DNA of 64,000 bases from Neolewinella maritima (GTDB lineage: Bacteria; Bacteroidota; Bacteroidia; Chitinophagales; Saprospiraceae), in contig NZ_CAKLPZ010000003.1 in NCBI RefSeq assembly GCF_923081025.1, forward strand, positions 186,001-250,000. Direction: 5' to 3'. The number at the start of each line of letters is the position of its first letter. The stretch's first letter is position 1. This document shows positions 44,342 through 53,970 of this stretch, one piece after another. Made by a program: the position numbers and the translations under genes. Below the pieces are notes generated by a model, which saw nothing but the letters and a program-made list of their open reading frames with translations, made no database searches and was not told the DNA's origin.

Positions 44342-44429
44342 CCGCGGAAAGGGCATGGGTAGGCGGGTAGGATAACTTACCATTCGGATCGGCAGAAGGA
44401 TGTTCTGCGGGTCACTGGTATAGTATCAT

Positions 44430-47369
44430 ATGAGCATAGTCGATCAACAAACGCCTTTCCTCCGAATAGTTCTCCTCCTCCTACTGGCGTGCGCGCTCAG
44501 TGGAGGTAGTTACGCACAGGGCTACATAAATGGACTGGTGAAAGATTCCGGGGGGGAGCTTCTGCTGGCCGCCAATGTGAACGTACCGGGTACTAGTCTG
44601 GGAGCGATCACGGATCTGGACGGTAGCTACCGCATGAGCCTACCCGCCGGCGAGTACGAGCTGCAGGCATCATACCTCGGCTACTCCCCGCAAATGATCA
44701 GCGTCACCGTCGTGGATGGGCAGCAACAGGTCGTCGACTTTGCCCTACCCCCCAATGTGGTGATGGGACAAGAGATCCTGGTAACTGCCCAGGCCCTCGG
44801 GCAGCGGGCGGCTATCAACCGGCAGCTCAACGCCGATGGTATCGTCAACGTAGTATCCGAGGAACAAATACAGGAGCTGCCCGACGCGAATGCCGCCGAG
44901 GCCATCGGTCGGCTACCGGGAGTTTCGCTGAAGCGTGCCGGCGGCGAGGCCCAGAAGGTCGTGCTGCGCGGACTCAACGACAAGTTCAGCCTCATCACGC
45001 TCAACGGCGTACCGGTGCCCGCTTCGGATGCGTCTTCCCGGGGCGTCGACCTCAGTATGTTCTCCCAGAGCTCACTGGCGGGGATCGAGGTGACCAAAGC
45101 GGTCACACCCGACATGGACGCCGACGCCATTGCCGGATCGGTCAATCTGATCACCAAGAAAGCCACGGTGGAGCCGGAATTTCGGATCGACGTAGGCGGG
45201 GGGTACAACAAACTGGAAAACAGCCTGAAGCAGTACCGCGTAGATGCCCGCTACGGGCGCCGCGTACTGGACAAGAAGATCGGGGTACAGATCGCCGTCA
45301 ATAATGAGCGACTGATCCGGAGTAGGGAGTCCTTCTCCCAGGGCTGGAGCATCTTCCCCGACAGCAACTACCAGATCAGCGGCTTATCCGTCAACTACGT
45401 CAACGAGATTCGCACCCGCCTGGGGGGAAGTCTGCTGCTGGACTTCGACACCAAGGACGGTGGTACCATACGCTTCAACAACTTCTTCAATCAGACGGGG
45501 CGCGACCGCGTATCCTTCAGCCGGGACTACCCCGTAGCGGGTGATGTTTCCTACGATATCGACGATGAGGAGCGTGTGCTGTCTACCATAAACAACTCCG
45601 TTTCCGGAGAGAATTTCTGGGGAAGTACCGAGATCACCTGGGGCCTTAGCCACGCGCTGACCAAGGGCGAACTGCCCTATTCCTACTCGATGGACTTTAC
45701 CGAAGGTGGTGCGCCGGGTACCGGTATGGAAGATATTCCCTCTGATCTCCTGCAGGGATCGGGGGAGGCGCTCATCCCCTTTGCCTATAACAACTTCCGG
45801 GAGGCCTACCTCTTCCAGGCCCGCTCCGACCGCTCGGAGAACCAGGACCGCGATCTCATCGCCCACCTGAATCTCAAAAAGCCCTTCATCGTCAACGACC
45901 GCATCACCGGATCGGTCAAGGTAGGCGGTAAGGTGCGCCAGAAGAACCGGAAGCTGGAGCGGGGTAGTAACTGGGCACCGTACTACGTCTCCCGACCCAA
46001 GAGCTTCGTGCGGCTCGATGACGGCAGCATCGTACCTAAGGACCTGAGTAATACTTCCTTCAATGACCTCAGCCTGGTGGGGGGTAACAACATTTCCCTG
46101 ATCAACTTCCTGGGGGAGGGGGAGTCCAGCCGCGACGTCTTCGATCGCTACCGCCTCTCGCCGATGATCGACCGCGATCGGACCCGCGAGTGGTACGAAC
46201 TGACGCGCAACGGCATCAACGAACAGGGCAACCTGCTGGAGTATAGCGATGACCTGCGGGAGGCTACGGGCAACTACGACGTAGACGAGCGGATCAGCTC
46301 GGCCTACGTGATGACCACGGTAGACTTCGGTGAAAAGATCCGGGTACTAGGGGGGGTACGTTTCGAAAATGAAAACAACGACTACCGGGGCATCTACGCA
46401 CCCGAACTGGGTGGCTTTCTGACCTTCGATCCCGCCCAACTCTCGGATACTGCTTCCAGCTACTCGGCCAGCTATATCCTACCCAACCTGCACGTCCGTC
46501 TGAAGCCTACCGAATGGTTCGACCTGCGCCTGGCGGCCACCAAAACCCTTGCGCGCCCCGACTTCTCCATGCGGCTGCCCCGCCTGGTGGTAGATCGCGT
46601 AGCCAGAACCATCGACCGGGGGAATCCCGAGGTACAAACTACGGTAGCGTGGAACTACGATGTGATCGCCTCCTTCTACAGATCGAAGTACGGGCTCTTC
46701 ACTGTAGGTGGCTTCTATAAGCAGCTGGACAATGTATTCTACACCCGCAACAACTTCCGTATCCTGACCGAGGAGTCTTCGCTAGCGGCCGGACTGCCGC
46801 AGGGCCTGGGTTCCTACCTCGGCTTCGGCCTGGACGAGCCGGTCAATACCGACGGCACCAAAGTATACGGCATCGAGGTGGACCTACAGGCTAATATGTC
46901 CTTCCTGCCGGGCCTACTAAGCAACATCATCTTCCGGGCCAACTACTCGCGCATTCAGTCGCAGACCCAGTTTCCCCGCGTACGCATCGAGGAGGACGAT
47001 TCTGAATTCCCCCCCAAGCAGACCGTGGTGGAGTTCAACGAAGAGGGTAAGCTGGAGGGGCAGCCGGCGAACTTCGGTAACGTCGCGCTCGGCTACGACC
47101 AGGGGGGCTTCTCCGGCCGCCTGAGTGTGTTCTTTCAGGACGATTACCTGACTACGATCACCAGTCTCGGACTGCGAGACCAGCTGCAGAAGGGGTACGC
47201 CAACTGGGACCTTTCGCTGCGGCAGGACATCAAGAAAATTACGCTACTCGTAAACGTACGCAACCTCTCAAATTTCTCGGAGGGGCAGTTCTATCAGTTC
47301 CGGAACCTCGATACCGGTAGCCTGAAGTATGACCTACAGGTCGACTTCCGCGTCCGGTACACCCTCTAA
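44430..47369 (+). CDS. TonB-dependent receptor (non-SusC type) of the pectin locus
   Basis: 979 residues. Signal peptide (~1-30), carboxypeptidase-regulatory-like domain (~31-115, LVKDSGGELLLAANVNVPG), plug (~125-250, with AAEAIGRLPGVSLKRAGGEA and AGSVNLITKKA) and barrel. The plug wording matches the TonB receptors for complex carbohydrates known from Caulobacter-like bacteria rather than SusC/RagA, and no SusD follows. It would import oligogalacturonides or related products. A candidate HTCS operator lies upstream; the next gene starts 55 bp downstream. Confidence 0.92.
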   Translation: MSIVDQQTPFLRIVLLLLLACALSGGSYAQGYINGLVKDSGGELLLAANVNVPGTSLGAITDLDGSYRMSLPAGEYELQASYLGYSPQMISVTVVDGQQQVVDFALPPNVVMGQEILVTAQALGQRAAINRQLNADGIVNVVSEEQIQELPDANAAEAIGRLPGVSLKRAGGEAQKVVLRGLNDKFSLITLNGVPVPASDASSRGVDLSMFSQSSLAGIEVTKAVTPDMDADAIAGSVNLITKKATVEPEFRIDVGGGYNKLENSLKQYRVDARYGRRVLDKKIGVQIAVNNERLIRSRESFSQGWSIFPDSNYQISGLSVNYVNEIRTRLGGSLLLDFDTKDGGTIRFNNFFNQTGRDRVSFSRDYPVAGDVSYDIDDEERVLSTINNSVSGENFWGSTEITWGLSHALTKGELPYSYSMDFTEGGAPGTGMEDIPSDLLQGSGEALIPFAYNNFREAYLFQARSDRSENQDRDLIAHLNLKKPFIVNDRITGSVKVGGKVRQKNRKLERGSNWAPYYVSRPKSFVRLDDGSIVPKDLSNTSFNDLSLVGGNNISLINFLGEGESSRDVFDRYRLSPMIDRDRTREWYELTRNGINEQGNLLEYSDDLREATGNYDVDERISSAYVMTTVDFGEKIRVLGGVRFENENNDYRGIYAPELGGFLTFDPAQLSDTASSYSASYILPNLHVRLKPTEWFDLRLAATKTLARPDFSMRLPRLVVDRVARTIDRGNPEVQTTVAWNYDVIASFYRSKYGLFTVGGFYKQLDNVFYTRNNFRILTEESSLAAGLPQGLGSYLGFGLDEPVNTDGTKVYGIEVDLQANMSFLPGLLSNIIFRANYSRIQSQTQFPRVRIEEDDSEFPPKQTVVEFNEEGKLEGQPANFGNVALGYDQGGFSGRLSVFFQDDYLTTITSLGLRDQLQKGYANWDLSLRQDIKKITLLVNVRNLSNFSEGQFYQFRNLDTGSLKYDLQVDFRVRYTL

Positions 47370-47424
47370 TCATTAATTATCCACTGCACGCGCTGCTCCG
47401 GCAGCCGCGCTACACCATTTTATT

Positions 47425-48996
47425 ATGACATCAAGATTTACCTTTTTATCCCTTCTACTCTGTCTGGGAGCTACCCAACTGAGGGCACAAAGCGAACTCA
47501 TCGTGGAGCCAGGTAGCAGCTTTCTGAACGAGGTCATCGCCGCCGATACTACCACCACCGGTGAACGGGTGGACTCCAACCGCATCTACGTCCTCCGTCG
47601 AGATGCCGAGTACCTCGTGCGCGGCCAGTTCCGTAACCAAACCTACAAGCTGCACCTGCGCGCCGAGGAGGGCGAGGGTGACCGCCCCCACATCAAGACC
47701 TTTCCCGATCAGCAGGGAACGATCAACGGAGACATGATCCGCCTGTACGCCGACGGCATTTTTGAGAACCTCCATATCGACGGAGAGAGCTCCAGTGGCG
47801 ATCAGCCCTACCCCAACCGCCTGTTCCGTACGGAGGGGGAAGGACAGAACCTGACCGTCACGGGCTGTCTACTTACCAACGGTGCGCAGAGTGCCGTACG
47901 CGTCAATAAGGCCGCCGGCCGGATCATCTTCGAGAATAACGTGATCACCAACCTGGGCGCTATCGCACAGGACAATATGGGCAATGGTCGGGTAATCGAT
48001 GCCCGCAGTTCTTCCATCAACTACCTCCGGCTGGAGAACTGCACCTTCGTCAACGTAATGGACCGCCTCATCCGCCACCGGGGTGGTTCGGGCGTGATCG
48101 ACAGTATGGTAGTCAACCATACCACGACCATCAATCATATGGGCTACCACGGCTTCCTGGAGTTGGGGAATATGGGAGACTACTTCCAGTTTACCAACAA
48201 CCTGATCCTGGACGGGATGAGCATGGGTAACGACGTCACCGATGCGGAACGGCTCACGGAGTTCGATAGCCACGGCGAGACCGACGCGGAAGGCCGTCCG
48301 ACGATGGTCTGGATCGGTTCCATTCCTAATGATACCACCGAGTTCGTCATCGATGACAATGTCTACTCCGTCTCCGATGAACTGCAAGCCTGGTACGCGG
48401 AAAAGGGTGTCGACGAAGGCCCTGAACTACTGCTGACCGACCACATCGCCGGACGGCTGGCTGATGGCAGCATGGCCTTTACGAAGGTACAGGTAAGTGT
48501 CAACGAAGCTCCCATGTTCCCCGAGGAACTGCAGGACTGGTACTGGTCCCCCGATGGAGCCAATAAGGCTAAGGTGACCACCGGAGAGTTCACCATGAAC
48601 CGGCAGGACGCCACGTACTGGCGCGAAACCCTCGATGGAGGATATGCCGTGAACGATTCCCTGCGCAATGAGGCCGGTATGCAGCTCGGCGATCTCAACT
48701 GGGTCGAAAACAGCGTGAATACGAACGACGTATTGGTGAATCAGGTAGCGATGGCTACCTACCCCAATCCCCTGGCCGACGTAGCTACCCTCACCTTCGA
48801 GCTCGGTGAGGCTTCGCGGGTCGACCTGCAGTGGTTTGATGCAATGGGCCGTACCGTGCGGGTTGAATCGTTCGGTCGGCTGAACGCCGGCAGCCACCGC
48901 CGGCAGATCCGTCGTGATGCACTAGCGCCCGGCCTCTACTTCCTACAGGTAAGGAGTGAGCGCGAACGCGGCACCCTGCGGATAGTCGTACGCTAG
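47425..48996 (+). CDS. secreted beta-helix protein with T9SS sorting domain
   Basis: 523 residues. After the signal peptide (FLSLLLCLGATQLRA) come beta-helix-like turns (~60-300: FENLHIDGESSSG, LTVTGCLLTNGAQS, FENNVITNLG, LENCTFVNVMDR) and a C-terminal T9SS domain (MATYPNPLADVATLTF ... LYFLQVRS). This resembles the DUF4957/DUF5123-type pectate-lyase-like proteins that accompany TonB transporters in Bacteroidota. Probably a surface pectin-binding protein or lyase. Same transcript as the receptor. Confidence 0.8.
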   Translation: MTSRFTFLSLLLCLGATQLRAQSELIVEPGSSFLNEVIAADTTTTGERVDSNRIYVLRRDAEYLVRGQFRNQTYKLHLRAEEGEGDRPHIKTFPDQQGTINGDMIRLYADGIFENLHIDGESSSGDQPYPNRLFRTEGEGQNLTVTGCLLTNGAQSAVRVNKAAGRIIFENNVITNLGAIAQDNMGNGRVIDARSSSINYLRLENCTFVNVMDRLIRHRGGSGVIDSMVVNHTTTINHMGYHGFLELGNMGDYFQFTNNLILDGMSMGNDVTDAERLTEFDSHGETDAEGRPTMVWIGSIPNDTTEFVIDDNVYSVSDELQAWYAEKGVDEGPELLLTDHIAGRLADGSMAFTKVQVSVNEAPMFPEELQDWYWSPDGANKAKVTTGEFTMNRQDATYWRETLDGGYAVNDSLRNEAGMQLGDLNWVENSVNTNDVLVNQVAMATYPNPLADVATLTFELGEASRVDLQWFDAMGRTVRVESFGRLNAGSHRRQIRRDALAPGLYFLQVRSERERGTLRIVVR

Positions 48997-49026
48997 TACG
49001 TACGCAATACACATATTCTGATCTGT

Positions 49027-49064
49027 AAGTCGCCCTCCCGGAATGCTCCGCGAGGGCGACCTAC
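49027..49064 (+). terminator. hairpin after the pectin locus
   Basis: GTCGCCCTC (49029-49037) pairs with GAGGGCGAC (49052-49060), with outer GTA/TAC pairing. There is no strong T-run, so termination efficiency is uncertain. Confidence 0.55.
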
Positions 49065-49211
49065 GTATATAGCCCCCCGTTGTCCCAATATATTCGAGCG
49101 CTGAAGTACCGGCTGGGGCTGTTGCCTTGTTCGGAAATAGGAGGGTGGCCCATCCTTTCCGCCGGGCTGCCCGTTAGTCATCGTAACATCCTATAAGCAG
49201 CCCGCCGCCCC

Positions 49212-50279
49212 GTGGTACAGTCTACAGCAGCCAAACTACTCCTTGCCCCCATCTCCCTGCTCTACGGGGCGGGGGTGGGCTTTCGCAACTGGGCTTACCG
49301 TCGTGGCATCCTGCGGGGCATCTCCTTTGCCGTTCCGGTGATCAGCGTGGGTAATCTGTCGGTAGGTGGTGCGGGTAAGACACCCCACATCGAGTACCTC
49401 ATCCGCCTGCTCGACCCCTACCTCAATATCGCTACCCTGAGCCGGGGCTACCGCCGCAGGACACGGGGCTTCCTGGTCGTGCGGCCGGAGATGCAGGTAG
49501 AGGAGGTCGGAGACGAGCCCCTGCAGTACGCCCGCAAGTTCCCGGAGGTAATGGTCACCGTAGCTGAGGAACGCGCCTTTGCCATCCCCGAGATCGTGGG
49601 CCGCAGGCCGGACACCCAGCTAGTACTACTCGACGATGCCTTCCAGCACCGTGCCGTGCAACCCGGACTCAACGTTCTGCTCACCCAGTACGCCCTGCCC
49701 TTTACCCGTGATTATTTGCTGCCGAGCGGACGGCTCCGGGAGTGGCGCAGCGGCTACGGGCGGGCTGACGTGATCGTAGTGAGTAAGTGCCCCCCCGAGC
49801 TGGACCGCGCCGCCGCCGAGGCCCTCATCGCCGAGATCGACCCCCTGCCGCACCAGCGGGTATTCTTCAGCTACTACGCCTACGCCGCACCTTACTACCT
49901 GCTGGACCCCCGCTACCGCCTGCGTATGGAGCAGGGGATCGACGTACTACTGCTATCGGCCATTGCCAACACCGATTACCTTGCTGCGCACCTGCGTGCC
50001 ACCGCCCATACCGTGCATAGCCTGGAATACGCCGACCACCACTACTTCAGTGCGAGCGACCTGGTGAACCTGAAGCAGAAATTTGCCGCCCTGCAGGGGC
50101 AGCACCGGGCCGTCATCACGACGGAAAAGGACGCGATGCGGCTGGACGTACACCGCGACTACATCGCCGAGGAAAAGCTGCCCGTCTTCGTGCTGCCTTT
50201 GGAGGTGCGCTTCCACTTCGACGAGGGGCCCGTGTTTGACCAGCTGGTGCGGGACTACCTGCAGGGCTTCGAGGCGTAA
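49212..50279 (+). CDS. lpxK: tetraacyldisaccharide 4'-kinase
   Basis: 355 residues from a GTG start. The P-loop VGGAGKTPHIEYL (51-63) and the upstream SVGNLS are diagnostic, with LLDDAFQHRAV and VITTEKDAMRL further on. LpxK adds the 4'-phosphate to the lipid A precursor at the inner membrane. It is followed after 30 bp by an acyltransferase gene, consistent with an envelope lipid cluster. Confidence 0.95.
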   Translation: MVQSTAAKLLLAPISLLYGAGVGFRNWAYRRGILRGISFAVPVISVGNLSVGGAGKTPHIEYLIRLLDPYLNIATLSRGYRRRTRGFLVVRPEMQVEEVGDEPLQYARKFPEVMVTVAEERAFAIPEIVGRRPDTQLVLLDDAFQHRAVQPGLNVLLTQYALPFTRDYLLPSGRLREWRSGYGRADVIVVSKCPPELDRAAAEALIAEIDPLPHQRVFFSYYAYAAPYYLLDPRYRLRMEQGIDVLLLSAIANTDYLAAHLRATAHTVHSLEYADHHYFSASDLVNLKQKFAALQGQHRAVITTEKDAMRLDVHRDYIAEEKLPVFVLPLEVRFHFDEGPVFDQLVRDYLQGFEA

Positions 50280-50309
50280 TGCCTACTTTGCGCCCCCGAT
50301 ATACCGTTT

Positions 50310-51617
50310 ATGAGCTCTAAGCCTTTCTTCTGGGTCCTGCACTTTTTGAGCCGTTGGATGCTGCGCGTGTACTACCCCGGAATGGAAACCGAAGGGGTCC
50401 ACTACGCCAATCACCCGGGGCCCATGCTGCTGTGCGGCAACCACCCCAACACCCTGGCCGACCCCCTCATGTCGGGTATCCACCTGGACTACCAGACCTA
50501 CTTCCTGGCCAACGCCGGCCTGTGGCTCAACCCCGTGACCGCCTTCGTCATCGACCCCTTCTGCGTACCCGTAGCCCGGGCCAAGGACAAGGAAGCCGGT
50601 GCCAACACCGGCAGTAAGGAGGAAGTGTTCAACCGCACCTTCGCCGCTCTGGAGAGTGGCAAAACCATGTACATCGCCCCCGAGGCCTACTCCGAGCTGG
50701 AGCGCAAACTGCGCAAGATCAAGGCCGGCGCCGCCAGTCTGGCCCTGGAGGGCGAGTCGCGCAACGACTGGAAGCTCGGCATCACCCTGCAGCCCGTAGG
50801 CGTAAATTACGAGAGCCCCACCACCTGCTTTAGCCGCGCCTTCGTGCGCTACGGGGAGCCCATCGTGGCCGCGGAGTGGCGCGAGGCCTACGAGAAGAGT
50901 CCCATGCGGGCTGTACGCGGACTCACCAACGAGCTGAGCAAGCGCATGGAGAACCTGCTCGTCCACACCAAGGACAAGACCGAAGAGCGCTGCCTGCGCC
51001 GCATCGAGCGCAGCCTGCAGAACGACCTTCCGCTGACCGTCTCCCGCCACCACTTCCGGACCAAGCACATCCTGGAGTGGCTGCGCGCGCTGGAGCCTAC
51101 AAAACGGGAGGAACTCTGCGTACTGGCTAGCCGGTACGATACTCTGCTGCGCCAGACCAAGCAGCAGGACATCGAGTTCAGCAGCAACCCGCACCGGACC
51201 TACTCCCCGGGCCTGTTTCTGGCCCTGCCGGTGTACCTCTACGGTCTGCTCAACCACCTGCCCTGGCTGCTAGCCATCAACGCAATCTGGAAGGCGCTGG
51301 GCATTGACCGGGGCTATAAGGCTACCGTACAGACGCTCGGCTCCTGGTTCGTACTACCCATCCTGTACCTGCTGCAGACCCTGCTGTTCAACTGGGTGTA
51401 CCCCGGCGGACTGGGCTGGCTGTACCTGCTGAGCCTGCCGGTATCCGGACTCTTCGCCCTGCGGTACTGGACAACCTACCGGGCCTACTGGGCCGGACGC
51501 TTCAGCGGGCGCAGTACCCACGATGCGGAGCTGCGGTCGCTACGGGACCAGCTTATGGGGCGCGTGCCGCGGGAATGGTCCGACGGGCCGGACCCCCTCA
51601 ACCCCCCAGCCCCCTAA
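50310..51617 (+). CDS. PlsC-domain glycerol-phosphate/lipid acyltransferase with C-terminal membrane domain
   Basis: 435 residues. The acyltransferase motif is CGNHPNTLADPLM with H45 and D51, followed by FCVPVARAKD and MYIAPEAYSE, close to the GPAT1/2-like bacterial group (NHPNxLxDP pattern). The C-terminal ~130 residues hold several membrane spans (FVLPILYLLQTLLFNWVY). It would esterify a glycerol phosphate or similar head group. It sits between lpxK and the Ca/Na antiporter with short gaps. Confidence 0.85.
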   Translation: MSSKPFFWVLHFLSRWMLRVYYPGMETEGVHYANHPGPMLLCGNHPNTLADPLMSGIHLDYQTYFLANAGLWLNPVTAFVIDPFCVPVARAKDKEAGANTGSKEEVFNRTFAALESGKTMYIAPEAYSELERKLRKIKAGAASLALEGESRNDWKLGITLQPVGVNYESPTTCFSRAFVRYGEPIVAAEWREAYEKSPMRAVRGLTNELSKRMENLLVHTKDKTEERCLRRIERSLQNDLPLTVSRHHFRTKHILEWLRALEPTKREELCVLASRYDTLLRQTKQQDIEFSSNPHRTYSPGLFLALPVYLYGLLNHLPWLLAINAIWKALGIDRGYKATVQTLGSWFVLPILYLLQTLLFNWVYPGGLGWLYLLSLPVSGLFALRYWTTYRAYWAGRFSGRSTHDAELRSLRDQLMGRVPREWSDGPDPLNPPAP

Positions 51618-51620
51618 CGT

Positions 51621-52550
51621 ATGGACCTACTCTTAAAGATCGGTATTTTCGTGGCGGCCATCGCGGGTCTATTGTGGTCGAGCGACCGCTTCGTAGAGTC
51701 AGCCGAGCGGATCGGGCTTTCCTTGGGTATCAGTCCGTTCATCATTGGGGTGACGATCGTGGCCTTCGGTACCTCGCTGCCGGAGCTAGCCACTAGCATC
51801 GTATCGGTGCTCGACGGCACCAGCCAGATCGTGATCGGCAACGTGGTCGGCTCCAACATCACTAATATCGCGCTGGTCCTGGGCCTCACCGCCGTGGTGG
51901 TCAAGAACATCGATCTGGAGTACAACCTCTGGCACATCGACATCCCCTTCCTCTGGGGCAGCGCGTTCCTGCTCTACTTCGCGGTCATGGACGGTAATCT
52001 GTCCTACTTCGAGTGTGGACTCTTCCTGGCGGGGATCGTCATCTTCCTGGCCTATAGCTTCAAGGACCAGGAGAAGGCCGACAAGGCGGATCGACCCGCC
52101 GCCGGGCTCAAGGACTATTTCTTTCTGATCCTGGGCGGTGCGCTGGTGAGCGTGTCGGCCAGCTACGTGATCGCGGCCATCACGGCCATCAGCGTCATGC
52201 TGGACGTAGCCCCGAGCGTGATCGCGCTATCGGCCGTAGCGGTGGGTACGAGCCTGCCCGAAGTAGCCGTCAGCCTGGCCGCCGCCCGCAAGGGGAAGGC
52301 AAGCATCGCGGTCGGCAACGCCATCGGCTCCAACATCTTCAACACCTTCATCGTAATGGCGATCCCCCGCTTCTTCGGCCCGCTCGTCATCCCCCCCGAG
52401 ATCATCACTACCTACCTGCCGCTGATGATCGTGATGACCGTTCTGCTGGGTGTTATGAGCAACAACCGCAAGATCACGCGCTGGGAGGGCTATGTTTTAC
52501 TGTTATTTTACGCATGGTACTTCGGGGCCATCATCCAGGATGCGGGCTAG
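51621..52550 (+). CDS. calcium/sodium antiporter, CaCA family
   Basis: 309 residues, about ten spans in two inverted halves. The two alpha repeats are visible as GTSLPELATSIVS with GNVVGSNITNI, and GTSLPEVAVSLAA with GNAIGSNIFNTF, as in YrbG-type exchangers. It exports Ca2+ against Na+ or H+. The start is 3 bp after the acyltransferase stop. Confidence 0.93.
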   Translation: MDLLLKIGIFVAAIAGLLWSSDRFVESAERIGLSLGISPFIIGVTIVAFGTSLPELATSIVSVLDGTSQIVIGNVVGSNITNIALVLGLTAVVVKNIDLEYNLWHIDIPFLWGSAFLLYFAVMDGNLSYFECGLFLAGIVIFLAYSFKDQEKADKADRPAAGLKDYFFLILGGALVSVSASYVIAAITAISVMLDVAPSVIALSAVAVGTSLPEVAVSLAAARKGKASIAVGNAIGSNIFNTFIVMAIPRFFGPLVIPPEIITTYLPLMIVMTVLLGVMSNNRKITRWEGYVLLLFYAWYFGAIIQDAG

Positions 52551-52628
52551 GTGTTTAGTTGGGGAAGTACGTAGGTAATGAGGTGGGGAAGGGCTGCTTT
52601 CGCGGGCTAAATATGCGCGAAATAACTA

Positions 52629-52646
52629 GGGCGCGAACGCAGGTGC
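52629..52646 (+). repeat. GC-motif copy 12 (degenerate)
   Basis: GGGCGCGAACGCAGGTGC, in the gap between the antiporter and hemA, flanked by a purine-rich stretch (52575-52600) and a pyrimidine-rich stretch (52655-52700). Confidence 0.45.
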
Positions 52647-52724
52647 CATGTTCCTTCACTGCCTCCCGACCTTACCCTTTGCCACTTTCTACACCCTCCT
52701 GACAGAAGCCCTTCCGCGATAAAT

Positions 52725-52732
52725 TATCTTTG
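52725..52732 (+). promoter_or_regulatory. -7 box TATCTTTG of hemA
   Basis: Exact TAnnTTTG match 20 bp before the hemA ATG, implying a short leader. Confidence 0.55.
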
Positions 52733-52752
52733 CCACCGCTCCAACCCCCTCC

Positions 52753-53970
52753 ATGCTCCAGCATTTTCACATTCTGACCCTAACCCACCGCGACGCTAAG
52801 CTCAAAGAGGTGGGCGCGCTGGTCACGGCCTTCGAGGGAGATGACGGATTACGCGAGCGACTGACGTGTATGCGGGAGCGCGGCCTGGTCCACGAGGTGT
52901 TCTACGCCTCTACCTGCAACCGGGTGCTGCTGCTATTTACCACCGAACGCAAGGTCGACGACCGCTTCAAGCAGGCACTGCTGTCGGAGCCGGTCGCCCA
53001 ACTGACGCACATGCGCCACCTGGTCGGGTTGGATGCTATTCGCCACCTTTACGAAGTAGCCGGATCGATCGATTCCCTGGTCGTCGGGGAGCGGCAGATC
53101 CTGGGTCAGCTGCGGGAAAGCCAGGTGATGTGCCGCGAGTGGGGGCTCATCGGAGACGACCTGCGCATCATCACCAATCAGGCCGTGCTGGCCGCCAAGG
53201 ACATCTACGCGAATACGCGCATCGGAGAGAAGTCGGTTTCGGTCGTCTCCCTATCCATGCAGCAGTTACAGCGCCACGCCCCCAGCCGCAAGGCTCGCAT
53301 CCTTATGGTAGGGGCCGGACAGACCAACGTGCTAGTCACCAAGTTTTTGCGCAAGCAGGGCTATAGCCACGTCACCATAGCCAACCGTACCCTGGAGCGG
53401 GCACAGCAGCTGGTCAATGGCTTCGACCACGGCAGGGCAATCTCGCTGACCGAGCTCGATACCTACGCCGGAAGCTTTGACGTGCTCTTCGTATGTACCG
53501 CTTCCGCGGAGGCCATCATCACGCCGGAGCGCTTTACTTCGCTACTCGGCGGGGAGGGCGCTAAGGGCAAGATCGTCGTCGATCTAGGGGTGCCGGCCGA
53601 CGTAGCCGAGGCCACCGTAGCACAATATGATTTTACTTACATCGCCATCGAGCACCTCCGGGCGCTGGCGGAGGAGAATATGGGCTTCCGCCGTCGGGAG
53701 GTCGATCTGGCGCACACCATCATCGAGCGTCACCTGTTGGAGACGGAGACCCTCTACCAGACCCGCCTGATCGAGCGGGCGATGTCTGAAGTACCCGGAC
53801 AGATCAAGGCCATCCGCCACAATGCCGTCAACAAGGTGTTTCGCAAGGAACTCGAAGACCTCGACCCCGAGACCCGCGAGCTGATGGACCGCATGATGCT
53901 GTACATGGAAAAGCGCTGCATCGGTATCCCCATGAAGGCGGCGCGGGAAGCCGTGCTAGCCAAGAGCTAG
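52753..53970 (+). CDS. hemA: glutamyl-tRNA reductase
   Basis: 405 residues. The catalytic Cys55 lies in YASTCNRV, followed by SLVVGERQILGQLR and the NADPH-binding ILMVGAGQTNVLV. It reduces glutamyl-tRNA to glutamate-1-semialdehyde, the first step towards haem and sirohaem, linking it to hemH, cobA and the cysG-type gene in this window. Its TAG overlaps the stop of the convergent helical-repeat gene in a shared CTAG. Confidence 0.96.
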   Translation: MLQHFHILTLTHRDAKLKEVGALVTAFEGDDGLRERLTCMRERGLVHEVFYASTCNRVLLLFTTERKVDDRFKQALLSEPVAQLTHMRHLVGLDAIRHLYEVAGSIDSLVVGERQILGQLRESQVMCREWGLIGDDLRIITNQAVLAAKDIYANTRIGEKSVSVVSLSMQQLQRHAPSRKARILMVGAGQTNVLVTKFLRKQGYSHVTIANRTLERAQQLVNGFDHGRAISLTELDTYAGSFDVLFVCTASAEAIITPERFTSLLGGEGAKGKIVVDLGVPADVAEATVAQYDFTYIAIEHLRALAEENMGFRRREVDLAHTIIERHLLETETLYQTRLIERAMSEVPGQIKAIRHNAVNKVFRKELEDLDPETRELMDRMMLYMEKRCIGIPMKAAREAVLAKS

